From positions 117,081 through 181,080 of the forward strand of contig JBBHKE010000288.1 in assembly GCA_037447655.1 (NCBI GenBank): a stretch of DNA of 64,000 nt. The letters are read 5' to 3'. The notes beneath the pieces were generated by a model. The model searched no databases, was not told where the DNA came from, and worked only from the letters and a program-made list of their open reading frames with translations. The stretch comes from Zygnema cylindricum. Lineage: Eukaryota; Streptophyta; Zygnematophyceae; Zygnematales; Zygnemataceae. Shown here in pieces: positions 1 to 11,154 of the stretch (positions within the stretch are counted from its first letter, which is position 1; every line of letters begins with the position of its first letter). A program made the translations under genes and the position numbers.

Positions 1-179
1 TGTAAGTGGAGGTCTGAGACCCGTGCAATTTTTTTCAGTACATACTCGTAATTTTTCTTCGTACATGCGTGTGACCGAAAAGAACAAAAATAACATGTAT
101 ACTCCCTTATGCAAAAAATTCAAAAACGTGTGGAGCGTGCGACAAAGTTTTCTTATTTGTTGCTCAGCTGTTACTTTTA

Positions 180-415
180 ATAAGATCAACTCGCTTGTCT
201 ATTTTTGTAGAAGTTTGAAGATGAGTTGGCGTGACGAGGCGAGGCAGTGGGTCGAAAATATAATAACGCCAAATTGGAGTACCTCCTAAGTTTCAATATG
301 ACGCAAAATGTACATTGACTTCTACACAATTTTCCTACGTCGAAAGATTTTTTAGTTGTAGGGTCAATTTTGGAGGAAAACGTACCTTTACTTTCACACA
401 TGGGCGCACGGCCTT
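180..415 (-). repeat. MITE-A relic (PIF/Harbinger-like TIR family), partial
   Basis: This stretch resembles, in reverse orientation, the left part of the MITE-A family described at 19896-20687. Shared blocks include the 'gggtcgaaaa' stretch, a segment ending 'ttttggaggaaaacg', and a terminal block with 'cacatggg' followed by 'gcctta'. No target duplication could be fixed. The assignment is by eye and the divergence is high. Confidence 0.4.
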
Positions 416-420
416 ATGTT

Positions 421-3261
421 CTATATGAGTTTCTTCGTTTAATGATTTGATCGAGAATGGTTACATCATACACATGGTACTTATTGTAGTACTTACAATG
501 ACACTCTAAATTCACTAATTCCTCAAGTAGTTAAGAATAAAAATATTCATAGTCCCAAATCTTCCTCTCATATATAATAATAGAGACAGAACTTAATGTT
601 CAATATCAAAGCCTCTGTCCCACATAATACACGCTTGAACTTGTTCCACAAGCGAAGTACTCATTTTTTTATTGTTTATATTGTTGATCATGGACGATGT
701 TAATTTTATCGATAAATGAGGCCAACCCCAATTGTATTGCGTGGCAAATGAAAATATACGGATCTCAATATGGCTATTTCATAAATCGTGGAACATGCAA
801 AAGTACATTTAGTTTGGTGGTGATCAGTTGACAGGATACACGTGGCATAGTTTAATTGGTCATAGGCATGTTATTACACCACAACACGCCAGAGTACAAG
901 AAACACACAGCAATAGACGAATATATTTCTATGTTACATATCTTACACATTCTCACATAGAGTTACACAATTAGCAAGGAGGAAATTTCAACTTTATTAG
1001 AATAGTGCTCAAAATCATTGTACCTTCTAATGGCGCTCATTTCCGCTTATGCCTTATAATCCTTTCACTAGTAAATGGTTACAAAGTCAATAACATTGCT
1101 TGTATTTAGAGTGAAATTATACTTTTGTCTATCGATTAATTGCTTATGTTACTTTGTGATTCACCTAAGACGGTATTCCTTGTGCAATTTATGTTTCGTA
1201 TCTACTAGCTTGTGGTGACAGGCTTATACGATCAGCTCTTATGGACGTGCAGCGAACCTCTGTAGAGTGCGGCAGTCTTGATCAATCGAGGACTCGTTGG
1301 GCAAGAGTGGATTTCTAGAAAAGAAGCAATGCAAGGATCTTGTCTCGAGTTAAGGCACGGTCGATTTTTGCAAGTGCCAGAAAGGAAGCAAATGGACCAA
1401 AAGGTCACAAAGATATTTTGCAAGATAAAGTAGGAGCAAAAGATAATCTTATAAGGGGACAGACAGACAGCTAGTCTCAAAACATCACAGTGAGGGGGCC
1501 ATTTGAGATCCTAGAGGGGATTGATCAAACATACAAAGCCCATAACTGCAAAATTTTAGTTCTAAAATAATCTTATAACAACTCATACGAAGATGGATGC
1601 TCTTTGGTAGCTTATACCTCTCGATACTCGAGTTTGTTGGTCAAAGATGAAGCAATTGACTTCAGCCTCCTCTCGGATGCAAAGATTGCACTATTCACTC
1701 TATCCCTCCCGGTTCTGGTAGACTCACATGGCTTGAAAAGAGACAACACATGGCTTGAAAAGAGACAACTGACAACATGTACATGGAACAAGGTGGCTGA
1801 GGCGTCGTTGGAGTTTGGGTTCATCACCGGATATGTGTCGCACAGCGATACGAGTTCAAAGTGCTCGATGGTTGTAACCAGACAAGAAGGAAGAAACGAG
1901 GTTTATGATCGGCGACAAAGTGACATTCCTAGAGAGGAAAGCTAATACCCTTACTACGATGAGGGGCAAGCTATTGTGATATGCAGAGAGCATGAGCAAG
2001 TTGGAGGCAATGAATGCATCATACGAACCAAAAGCCAAGGGTTGTGGTAGTGACCGAAAGAGCTCCAACAAAGATCAGATGTCAACAACTCACATTGGTT
2101 AAATCACATCGAATCAAGGCCGCCATTTTAAAAGAACTAGGTTTACAAAAAGCACTAATAAGTTCTCCTTAGACTTGGGTTTAAAGAATTACCAAGAGAG
2201 TGGGGTGAAAAACGACCAAGAGGTTATACAAAGATTAGAAATTATCTGCATCGACGGCGTTGCAAAGACTGATGACTGGTGTACGCGAGACATCTCTAAT
2301 TCAATAACAGAAAAATGAGCATCAAAGGTTAACCCCACGTTTATATTGGGTCTGATCCTAATCGAGTATACCAACCTATCGATCAGCTAAAGAGAGAAAA
2401 TTAGAAGAAAGGTTGTGCTCTATGGAGATGCACAACGCCTTTTACTCATCGAAGGTTGAGGTGAGCACAAAGTGCAAGGAGAAGAGCAAAACGCCTTTTA
2501 CATATCAAAGTAGAGGTGAGCACAGAGGTAGTGGGAGGAGAAGAGCAAGCGGCGAGAGAAAAGCAAACTTTAGTAGAGAAGTTTAGTCATCGGCTGACAA
2601 GCGAGGGGTGACTGCAGTAGGTCAAAAAAGAGCATCATGAACCCCCACCTTCCGCACATCCAGAGGGGGATTGCGATGTGAAAGTGAAGACCTTGCCTTA
2701 TTTACAAAACCAAAATTCAATGGCAAAGTTATGACGAAATCATGACGGCTAGGTGAACGTTCATACTTAGCGTCCGATGATGTCAATAATGTTACGATTT
2801 ATTGGTTCGGGTGCTGAATCAGCTTGATTTCGTCCCTCTACTCCTTTGTTCGATTTGCGTCTACTTTATTTGTGCTGTTTATTGTCGGTATTACTATTTG
2901 TCTTTGTGTGCATAGGTCCGATACAATTCTGGATTGTTCATTTGTTCATTTTGGGGTACAGTAGTTTGTCGGTTCATGTAGATATGCCCTAATTATAACT
3001 GGTCGTTTCGTAAGTTTCTGTCGTAGACGTTTCTAGCTTGAAAGGTGTCAGTTTATGGGGTGTTTGGCGCAAATTTGCAGGTGCTGCGCCCTCTTTCTGT
3101 TGCCTTTGTGTTTCTGTAGGCTTAGAAAGCATGAATCTCTCTGTAATTAGGAAAGAGGTTGGAAGATAGTAGAGGTGAGAGACAAGCCTTGCAAATCTCG
3201 GTTTTTAAATGGCGTATTTTTTTGAGTGTTTCCGCGTGCATTTTTTTGTTGTGTCTCGTAG
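421..3261. other. Unassigned sequence
   Basis: I recognise no convincing gene here. Open frames are short and show no family motif. A polypurine run near 2660 followed by TG could be the polypurine tract and LTR start of a decayed retroelement, but no partner LTR was found. The segment around 1600-1945 has weak copia-like flavour only. Confidence 0.4.
1726..1769 (+). repeat. 22-bp tandem duplication
   Basis: Two adjacent identical copies of a 22-bp unit beginning 'acatggcttgaaaag' lie at 1726-1747 and 1748-1769. It is a local slippage-type duplication inside unassigned sequence. Confidence 0.9.
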
Positions 3262-4273
3262 CTATGTAGTGTTCAATCCCGTCCAACAATATGGTAAGTT
3301 CGTTGCCTTACCATGTTATAAAGATGTTATGCGCCACTTACTATAATATGTGTTTTACAGGAGTGAACTCCACAATTTTCATCTAATAATGATGGTACCG
3401 ATGTATGGCGGAATTGACTAACATTGTATCCACGCTAAATCCAAAGCTAACTAAAAATCATGATTTTAATTTTAAATTTTAATTTCTAACAATGAACGCC
3501 TCCGGTGATTTTAAATAATCAAACAATTACGTCTTTCCTACCCCTCCATTGCAGGTTCCCTACCAGCCAAGCATTTACAAGTTTACAACTGTACAATGAC
3601 AAATACTCTCTTCAAATCCCAGATGGAGACTGGGAGTTCGTCCTTACTGCTCCATATGGGGGAGTGTCTGGAGAAATTTACCTTAACAATTCACGTAAAC
3701 TAAATCTCGTGCGATTTGGTGGCTGTCGAGATAACCAATCAGAGCTCAATCGTTGCAGAGATGTATGCTTCCATTTTATTTTATGCACATCATTGCGAAC
3801 TGTCTATTTGAGTATGTACTATGTTGTTTCATTTTTGGGACTTATATATTGAGGTCGCATTTTGAATATTGCATAAAATTTAAAATGATGTTATTGACGA
3901 ATTTTAACATTTTTTTGGGTTGTGATTATTGCAGACCTGTTCAAGGTTGGCTAACTGCGTATATGCAAAGTGTCCACCGGAAAAAAGCTCAGGTTATGAT
4001 TATGACGAACGTGTATCCAATATACTCGCTGTTTTCATGGATTGTTTAAATGCATGCGCGGCTGCTGGAAACAATTTTTTAGCTATTCCCACTGATTGTG
4101 ATGACATTGTAAGTTACTTTTCCTCCTCAAATGTCGCTTTCCAACTGGTGCATGCCGAATCGTGTGGATATTCGAATTCGCCTCATCTAAATTTACTTAT
4201 CAATGTCATGGTGCTCCAGTCAGATTTCGGCATAGAAATACAAGTGAAATCTCTTCGACTGAATATGCGCTGA
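3262..4273 (+). CDS. Unknown cysteine-rich protein, exons only
   Basis: I do not recognise this gene. Exon structure is supported by splice signals and matching phase. One exon, 3555-3762, follows a pyrimidine tract ending TTGCAG and ends before GTATGC. The next, 3935-4108, follows TTGCAG and ends before a perfect GTAAGT. A terminal piece, 4220-4273, follows CCAG and ends in TGA; 4109-4219 is 111 nt, in phase and without stops, so it may be intron or coding. A weaker upstream exon, 3262-3293 (TAG acceptor, GTAAGT donor), also fits in phase. The joined product is rich in cysteine, with CRDTC, NCVYAKC and DCLNAC segments, and fairly acidic. The start exon was not found. A secreted protein is possible but is inference only. 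Confidence 0.45.
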
Positions 4274-6092
4274 TTCCATTCGTTTCCAAAAAAAATGGAT
4301 GGTTGTTGGTTGTATAGAATCTCTAAAACGACAAATTACAAACATCCCAACGGAAACTTACAAAGCATTTTCACCGATCAAAACATTCACATCGGCCAAA
4401 TATCATTATGTTAAACCGAAGGTTTTTTTCTCCACAACGCACTCACTCATAGGAAACAAAACCAAACAATACAATACAAAAGATACTAAGAAAAGCTAAG
4501 TCTCGGTCCGAACACGACGGATTTACCAATTCGCCTTATCTCCTAACAAGGTTGAGGTATCTCCTTTGCCGTCAGCCGGCGCAACAGTCCCAGAAGCAAG
4601 GGAAGCATACTTCGTTTTGAATTTGTGATCATATAACCTGTAGAAACGCTTATGATAAACTGAATTGTTCAAAAGGGCAAGTGCCCATTAAGACTCTATA
4701 AAAATAAGAATGGGGGAGAGGTGTCAGAAGGAATCACCGGCAATATGGCAACGGAGCCAGATGGCCTCCACAAGCGCATTGGTAGTAGTCATATAGTTCG
4801 CCGCAATACAGTTTATTGGACCTTGGAAATCCAAGAGATGAGGCCACCTCTGATAGGATCAATTTCAGCTAAATGTCCACCACAAAAAATCCCTAAACGT
4901 GGAGGAATTCAGATTCATCAACATTACATCACATTGAATAGACAGTGAGAGACATTTCCAAAAAATAAAATTCACATTAAAAAAAAACCGAAATTACATT
5001 GTTACTTCTCTTCATTCCTTTACTCTCCTATTTCCTCCACAAATTTCTTCAGTCTAGTTCTACCTCATATCATGTCCTCCATGACTAAGACAATTTAAGA
5101 TAGCGTGACACGTGCGAGCGTGTGCCACCACGAAACTTCCAAAAATATGCCACGTGTAGACTCAATACAATAGAATCCATTAAATGTAGAATAAAGACCG
5201 AAATTGTTGTACGACAACCCAACTTAAAAGTACTAGACTAAACTTCAAGTAATGCCGAACCAATCTAGACGTATGGAGAGACGGTTGTATAAGCGAAACG
5301 AAACAAAAAAAAAAATGTCTTTATTGCTAAAATTGCGATTGCAAAACCATTTGTGTACTAAAAGGGTAACACTGAAAGAAAAAACATTTAGAGACTACAA
5401 GAGTAAAAAGAAAGAAATAAACTGAAACGAAAGAACACAAACCTGACGCAAAATTGAACAAAAAAGTACCGGGACGAAATCGACCAAATTTCGCACTCGA
5501 CAGATACTTCGATTAATCGTAGCAACTGCTTAAGAGAAAACAAGTATCAGTGCCAGAGCATCGAGAGCTCATCAATCGAAATAAAATAAAGTGTAGGTGA
5601 GGCAAAAGGACTTTTCGCCTTTCAAACAAGGAAGGACATGATTGGAAGTATGCGCTTGTCGAGAAAGGGTTTCTGAAAAAACTGACTAAGTCGCCCAATT
5701 AACATTTACAAGACTCGACACGTTGGCTTGCATGGTATATATGGGAATGAAAAGAGAGGATAATAGGTGGCACAAAGAGCAAGGGATGGAGCACTATCAA
5801 TGAATTTGACTAATTTGGTGTTGGGATGATGTGGAGTAAAATCAGTATGAAATGAACATTGTTGGAACCTGAACCATTACTTGGGACAATGATCTCTTGA
5901 TTGAGAAAAAGTGTGTTGGAGCAACTTTCCTGAAAGATACAGATTTAAGGACAAATTTAAACGTCAATAAGGTCCGACATTTGAAATAGTGAGTAAAGCA
6001 TGCATTTGACATGGGAGGTTGCATACTAGGAAAACCTATGACAAGTCAACGTATAGTTTAAATAATACAATATTTGATATTCTCAAATGCTA
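4274..6092. other. Unassigned sequence
   Basis: There are no recognisable domains, long frames or terminal repeats. The stretch is AT-rich with several short poly(A) runs, for example near 4980 and 5308. If the cysteine-rich gene upstream is real, its 3' UTR would lie at the start of this interval. Confidence 0.4.
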
Positions 6093-6235
6093 AGGTAGCT
6101 GTAAATCAACTTCTTCCAATTGAGAGATTCCTTAAGCATTTCAGCCTTGTAGGCGTAGAGAAAGCCATCAGATTGGTGCTTGATGCAATAAACCCACTCT
6201 TAAGCAATTTCTTTCCTTTTGGACACAAGCAAACA
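6093..6235 (-). pseudogene. Copia reverse transcriptase fragment
   Basis: Read on the minus strand, 6199 down to 6093 translates to a segment starting EWVYCIKHQSDGF and continuing with a YKAEMLKE motif. This is the start of a copia reverse transcriptase, where intact elements have KWVFKxKxxxDGxIxRYKARLVAKG. A KGKK block that usually precedes it is present in another frame at about 6200-6235, so at least one frameshift separates them. Only this fragment is recognisable and it must be very old. Confidence 0.55.
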
Positions 6236-6239
6236 CAAA

Positions 6240-7140
6240 AATAAACTGTCACCCTTTGACAGAGCCAAAAAATCATACTAAATCGCCTAATTTCAAACGT
6301 CACTATCTGGTTGTTAAGAAATGGTACTCAACACCTGTGAGCACCACGAGGGCGTCGGTGGTGCTTTGGCGCCGGTAGGGCACCGAAACTCTCGTTGGCG
6401 CCAAAAGTATTCAAGACGTGTAAAGGCGGATGTGGTTGGTTTGCCGATCATTAGTTTTGGTCGGTGGTTCAGGTTAGGTCGCTTTGATTTAGAAGGTTGT
6501 TCGGATTACGTCAGTTTTGTATGTTTAATGTACTTTGTCAAGTGAAAGCAACAAAGAAGGCTATTGTCAGCCCTATATGATTATGAGGTTGTGCCACCTT
6601 AGGCATGTAATCTTTCAGCTTGTGGACAAATATATACTTTTGGATGCGTAGTTACACAGTATCTTTTAAAGGGGTAGAAAAGTGTGAAGAGAGGAGATCA
6701 TTGTATTTTTGGAGTTTCCTTAATATAAAAAAGTTGGGAGGAATAATGTGGTGTTTTGGGTGATTCATATCGCAAATTTGTGTGTCTTCCTCCCTGATTT
6801 GGTTTTAGAGCAGGTCAACTGGCAACTCTTGCCGGTATAGGGGGGGGGAGAAGAAAACATTGTCAGGGAAAGGGAAAGCCCTGGTGGAATCAAGTGGAGG
6901 AGTGACATGGACTCAGATAGATGAGTTTGACGAATGGAGGGAAAGAAATATGACGATAAACAAGGAGATATTCCAACGCACGCTTTCAAGAGTTTCTCAA
7001 CAGTAACAAGCAAGGAAGTGACAAGTAACGAGGTGATATCGATAGAGGTGGTAGTGAAGACTCCAATGACACCAAGAAAAATATAAAGAAGAATAAAAAG
7101 TCTAAATTTAACTAAGAGAAAGAGGAGGAGATTTCAAATA
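6240..7140. other. Unassigned, possible LTR/leader of the downstream copia relic
   Basis: The stretch precedes the Gag relic at 7141 and has the A/T-rich character of an LTR plus leader, with purine-rich sequence close to 7100-7140. I found no second copy in the window and no clear primer site, so this is suggestion only. Confidence 0.25.
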
Positions 7141-7912
7141 ATGACCTTAAAATCTTTAATAAGGCCATCATCTTCATTAACACTATCTAATTTGGAAGAG
7201 ATACAGAAGATGAACATTTACAACAAAGACGCTTTGGGAGATTGTGATCGGGAAAGAGACACAAATGGATCCATCCGAGGATCCAACCGGAGCAAAGAAG
7301 TGGGACTAGAGAGATATGGTGGCATACACAACACAACTACAGATCTGTCTCACAATTTTATGCATGAGCACTTTCTCACCCACGTCACCAATTATGACAG
7401 TTGGACTGCACTACAGAATGCGTTCAAAAAGGCTTCGAGGCAAATGAGAGTTATCTCTTTGAGGAGTCCATCGAATTTAGAATGAAGGAGAGTGCGACCA
7501 TTGATGAGGGAGTTGACCGGTTTAACATAATCATCGATCACCTTAACTCTTTGAATAACTTTCCATTGGAGAAAGATAGATTGTTCGTCTTCATAAGGAT
7601 TCTTCCGAGTACGTTCCTGGTAGCTTAGGAGGTCAACAAAGGGCGCCAATATCGAAAATGGCATGCACGACCAAACCTCTAAAGAATACAAAGATAGAGA
7701 AGGTGACATCTAAAAAGAAAAAAAATGGTCATTTTATCCGAGTTTAGGAGGACATTGGAGGGGCATACACCTCTAGAGGACCTAGAGGGAAAGGAGGAGG
7801 CCCTCTTAGAAGAGGCAAGACAGAGGGAAAAAAGAGAGGATAATATCAGCGTGGTAACTCTTATATAAAGTGTTACAACGGCAACAAGACTAGGCATGCT
7901 TCCTATGAATGC

Positions 7913-8148
7913 CCGGACAAAAGCAAGCAATGTAATACTTGTTAAAAGTGAAGACACACTAGTCGAGGTTGGGACCAGTGCGAAGGAAACAATTGATAGA
8001 GAGGCAGAGAGAGAGGTAGAGAGAGGCAAAGAGAGAGGTAGAGATAGACGTAGAGAAGCAAAAAGCCCGGATAAAAGCAAGCAGTGTAACACTTGTTAAA
8101 AGTGAAGACACACTAGTCGAGGTTGGCACTAGTGAGAAGGAAACAATT
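7913..8148 (+). repeat. Direct duplication (~83 bp, period 154) in relic A
   Basis: An ~83-bp segment at 7913-7995 containing the zinc-knuckle remnant and the block 'gtgaagacacactagtcg' recurs at 8067-8148 with few changes. The ~70 bp between the copies is purine-rich with GAGAGAGG motifs. This is a local duplication within the Gag relic. Confidence 0.85.
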
Positions 8149-8301
8149 GTGGAGGGGGATAGTTTCGAGGCGGAGAAAGTAGAAAAGGTATTTCATCAAG
8201 TAGAGGGCATTTTGTTGGGGATAGATCAATGGAGCAAGAACAAGAGTTTTACATTTCACTAATTGAGGAGTAAAAAAGAAGAAAAAAGGGTACTCTGCTT
8301 T

Positions 8302-8373
8302 ACACATGAGGAAATACACAGGGAAATTCAGAAATTGACACATGAGGAAATACACAGGGAAATTCAGAAATTG
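8302..8373 (+). repeat. Perfect 36-bp tandem duplication
   Basis: Two identical adjacent 36-bp units beginning 'acacatgaggaaataca' lie at 8302-8337 and 8338-8373, inside the protease region of relic A. The lack of differences shows the duplication is recent compared with the relic. Confidence 0.95.
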
Positions 8374-9027
8374 AATTCTCTGGTGCCAAACATCATGTGC
8401 TCCGATCTTAGTTTATTCACAAACATTAGGAAGCTCACTGTGCCCAATCCATCATACTGGTCAACGGCTCGCAAGGTGCATCAATCTTTTAATCGTTTAC
8501 GTCTACAAAAGGAGGCTAAAAGGCCACATGCTTGGAGGGAGGAAGGATCATTTTGAGCAATCAAACAGGGCCGTTTGCAAAAAACATCATAATCGACCAC
8601 ATGCAAAGTCGGTTGATTTTGGAGGAAATTGGAGAATAAGACGGCCAATAAAGACGAGCACCTTCACTCAGTGGAGTTCAACAAGGAGGAATTCACATTG
8701 TGGCATCATAGAATGTACCATACTTTAGAGAGTAATATGAAAGAGATCATTCGTCACGGTGCGGTTCAAGGGCTTTCCGTCACGACGGGAGAGATGGTCA
8801 TTGCGTGTGTAGGATGTGTAAAGTGGAAACACGAAAGGAAGATGCACCTATTCAAGGATCTACAATTCAAGGGGGACACCCCCTTAGACCTTGTTCATGT
8901 GGATCTCTGCATGACTTTAAAGGCTCTAGATGCAACCAATATTCTGCAAGCAACAACTTCAACAAGAGAACATCTGAAGGAGTGAACCACAGTAGAAGGC
9001 GAGATGGGAAAAAACAAAGTTATTAAT

Positions 9028-9564
9028 TGTTATAAAAAGGATCATTTAAACATACATCTTGAGCGGAAGCATTCAGAAATTCCAGACATCAGAAATTCAC
9101 AGATAACAAAGGAACTCGACCAAATAGAAAATATATTCAATCGAACTTTTTACATCCCCTTTCTAACTTCAACTTCACTTCCTTCTCTGATATATAAAAC
9201 TATACAATACTCCTCCTAAAATACTTTCTTGCAACACCACCAGAAGACAGAACTATACTACTTCTGTCACAATTCCACTCAAACTCCACTTTCACCAATT
9301 TTTGACACTTAGGCGCTGAAACGCCTAATAAAACATAAGTCCGCCGAAACTAACCGTGATTTGGACCTAAGACCGTACCACGGTTCTACGCACTAAAGAA
9401 TTCACCAACCGTACAGTACCACATGTCACGAACCTTAACAGACACTCAAACTAAACAGGGAGTATCGGGAAAACATAAACTGCCGACTTCAACTGAACAT
9501 TAATTTAGCATAAACACAAACTGAACACAAAACTGAACTGAATTTACACATTGAAATCTTAACA
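9028..9564 (-). repeat. Copia-1 3' LTR
   Basis: 537 bp, TG...CA bounded with a short TGTTA/TAACA terminal inverted repeat. It is nearly identical to 14533-15080 but lacks the 11-bp duplication seen there. As the downstream LTR of a minus-strand element it would supply the polyadenylation signals. Confidence 0.95.
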
Positions 9565-9577
9565 ATCCCCCTCTTCA
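9565..9577 (-). other. Copia-1 polypurine tract
   Basis: Read on the minus strand, a GAAGAGGGGGAT purine run abuts the 3' LTR start. This is the usual site of plus-strand DNA priming in LTR elements. Confidence 0.85.
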
Positions 9578-9597
9578 ATGTGTGAATTAGAAAAGAA

Positions 9598-11151
9598 TTA
9601 TAACAATCCTAATTTTGGTCTCCCTCTCAAAAGTATATCTGCTGCTGCCGCTTTCGTCAACATATCTGCGGCTTCCTCCAAGGTAGAAATATATTGAAAC
9701 TGAATTTCCTTTTGTGCGACTAGGTCACGCACGAAATGCCATTGAATACGGATATGCTTCGTACGTTTATGAAAAACAGGATTTTTAACTAATGCCATAG
9801 AACTCATGCTATCTGTAAGAATTTGCAAACATCCAATAGGAACTTTTAATTCAAATAACATTTCTTTTAACCAAATTGACGCTTTTGCGGCATGGCAAGC
9901 CGCCATATACTCAGCTTCAGTAGAACTTAACGCGACGGTCGGTTGGAGTCTCGAACTCCACGAAACTGCCGCTCCACTCAAAACAAAAGCGTATCTCGAA
10001 GTTGACTTTCCGGAGTCAAAATCGCCTCCCCAATCTGCGTCACAGTATCCGATACACTCCAAACTTCCATTCGATTTATATAATAGGCCGATGTCGATCG
10101 TACCGGCCAAATATCGAAATATGCGCTTCACGGCTTCCCAGTGAGCCTTCTTCGGCGCATGACAATATCGGCTGACAACTGAAACTGCTGCCGATATGTC
10201 AGGCCTTGTACCTACGCTGTGGTACATCAAACTTCCGATCGCTTCCCGATATGGAATGTTAACATCTGTCTCCTCCTCAAATTTCCGAATCTGCACTTTC
10301 GGATCCAAGGGAGTAGAAATCGGTTTTGCATTCAGCATACCAAACCGTGTCAGAACTTCCCTGCAATATTGAGCCTGGCTCAATTTAATGTCACCATTAT
10401 GGTGACAAATCACCTCAATCTCCAATATGTAACAAACTTCTCCCAAATCCGTCACCTTGAAGTGAAGGCGCAAATAAGCCTTCAATTCATTGATTTTCTG
10501 CAGACTGTCAGAAGTCATCAGAAAATCATCAACATAAACTGAGAAGATAATTTGATCTTCTCCTTCCCCCTTAATATAAACTCCCGAATCTGAGGTAGTT
10601 CGGACAAATCCAAATTCGGTAAGTACGGAATGTAGTCGTAAGTACCAAGTACGAGGCGCTTGCTTCAAGCCGTAGAGAGACTTTCGCAGCCGCCATACCT
10701 TCCCTTCCTTTGACACAACTCCTTCCGGAACCTTCATGTATACTTCTTCTTCAAGTTCGCCATTTAAGAATGCGGTCTCTACATCCATTTGATGGATGTG
10801 CTTTTTACCGGATGCCGCAATCGCCACAATCATCCGTAACGAGTCGAATTTAACTACAGGCGCATATGTCTCCGTGTAATCTACTCCTTCCCGTTGCTGA
10901 AATCCTTTGCAAACTAACCTAGCCTTGTATTTGATCACCTCTCCGGTAGCACCAGTTTTGGTCTTAAAGATCCACTTCGCGTCAATCGCCTTCTTCCCCT
11001 CCGGTAAGTCTACTTCTTCGAATGTACGATTTTCAACAATGGACTTGAATTCTCTTTCCCAAGCCGGTTGCCATTTTGACTCCCAATTTTCTGAATTTCT
11101 CGCTTCGGTAAAAGATTGAGGGTCACCGGCAGAATTTTCACAAAGTGATTG
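9598..11151 (-). pseudogene. Copia-1 reverse transcriptase and RNase H (Pol C-terminal part)
   Basis: This is the C-terminal part of the Copia-1 polyprotein, in the same frame as the upstream segment but separated from it by TAA at 11278-11280 and TAG at 11152-11154. It holds the reverse transcriptase core with KWIFK, IKYKARLVCKGF, the TAFLNGELEEE motif, YGLKQAPR and the catalytic YVDD (about residue 135 counting from 10938). RNase H motifs follow: DADWGGD, SSTEAEYMA and TKHIRI. In place of the usual CDNQ motif it has TDSMSS, which keeps the acidic residue. It ends with TAA next to the polypurine tract. Apart from the two nonsense codons upstream this segment is uninterrupted, so the reverse transcriptase itself looks recently functional. 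Confidence 0.93.
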
Positions 11152-11154
11152 CTA

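Larger units (their letters stand above)
7141..9027 (+). pseudogene. Copia relic A: Gag to GAG-pre-integrase, frameshifted
   Basis: This is a decayed Ty1/copia Gag-Pol on the plus strand. In order: a UBN2-type Gag segment (about 7340-7625, with a 'FEESIEFRMKE' block); a zinc-knuckle remnant near 7870-7930 (CYNGN followed by ECPDKSKQC); a protease-proximal segment at about 8390-8450 (CSDLSLFTNIRKLTVP); and a GAG-pre-integrase segment at 8680-8930 (WHHRMYHT, then CVGC, then PLDLVHVDLC). Frames change several times. The closest relative in the window is Copia-1, whose Gag-Pol matches throughout. Copia-1 itself is inserted at the right end of this relic, so the remainder may continue after 15080, but I could not recognise it there. 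Confidence 0.8.

Noticed and set aside
1604-1945. 113-residue open frame as a copia Gag piece
   Set aside because: A weak likeness to 18030-18090 in one short phrase only; no domain motif.
3700-3960. Kunitz-type protease inhibitor domain
   Set aside because: Only the GGC...CxxxC part resembles the family; the spacing differs by one residue and the remaining cysteines do not fit.
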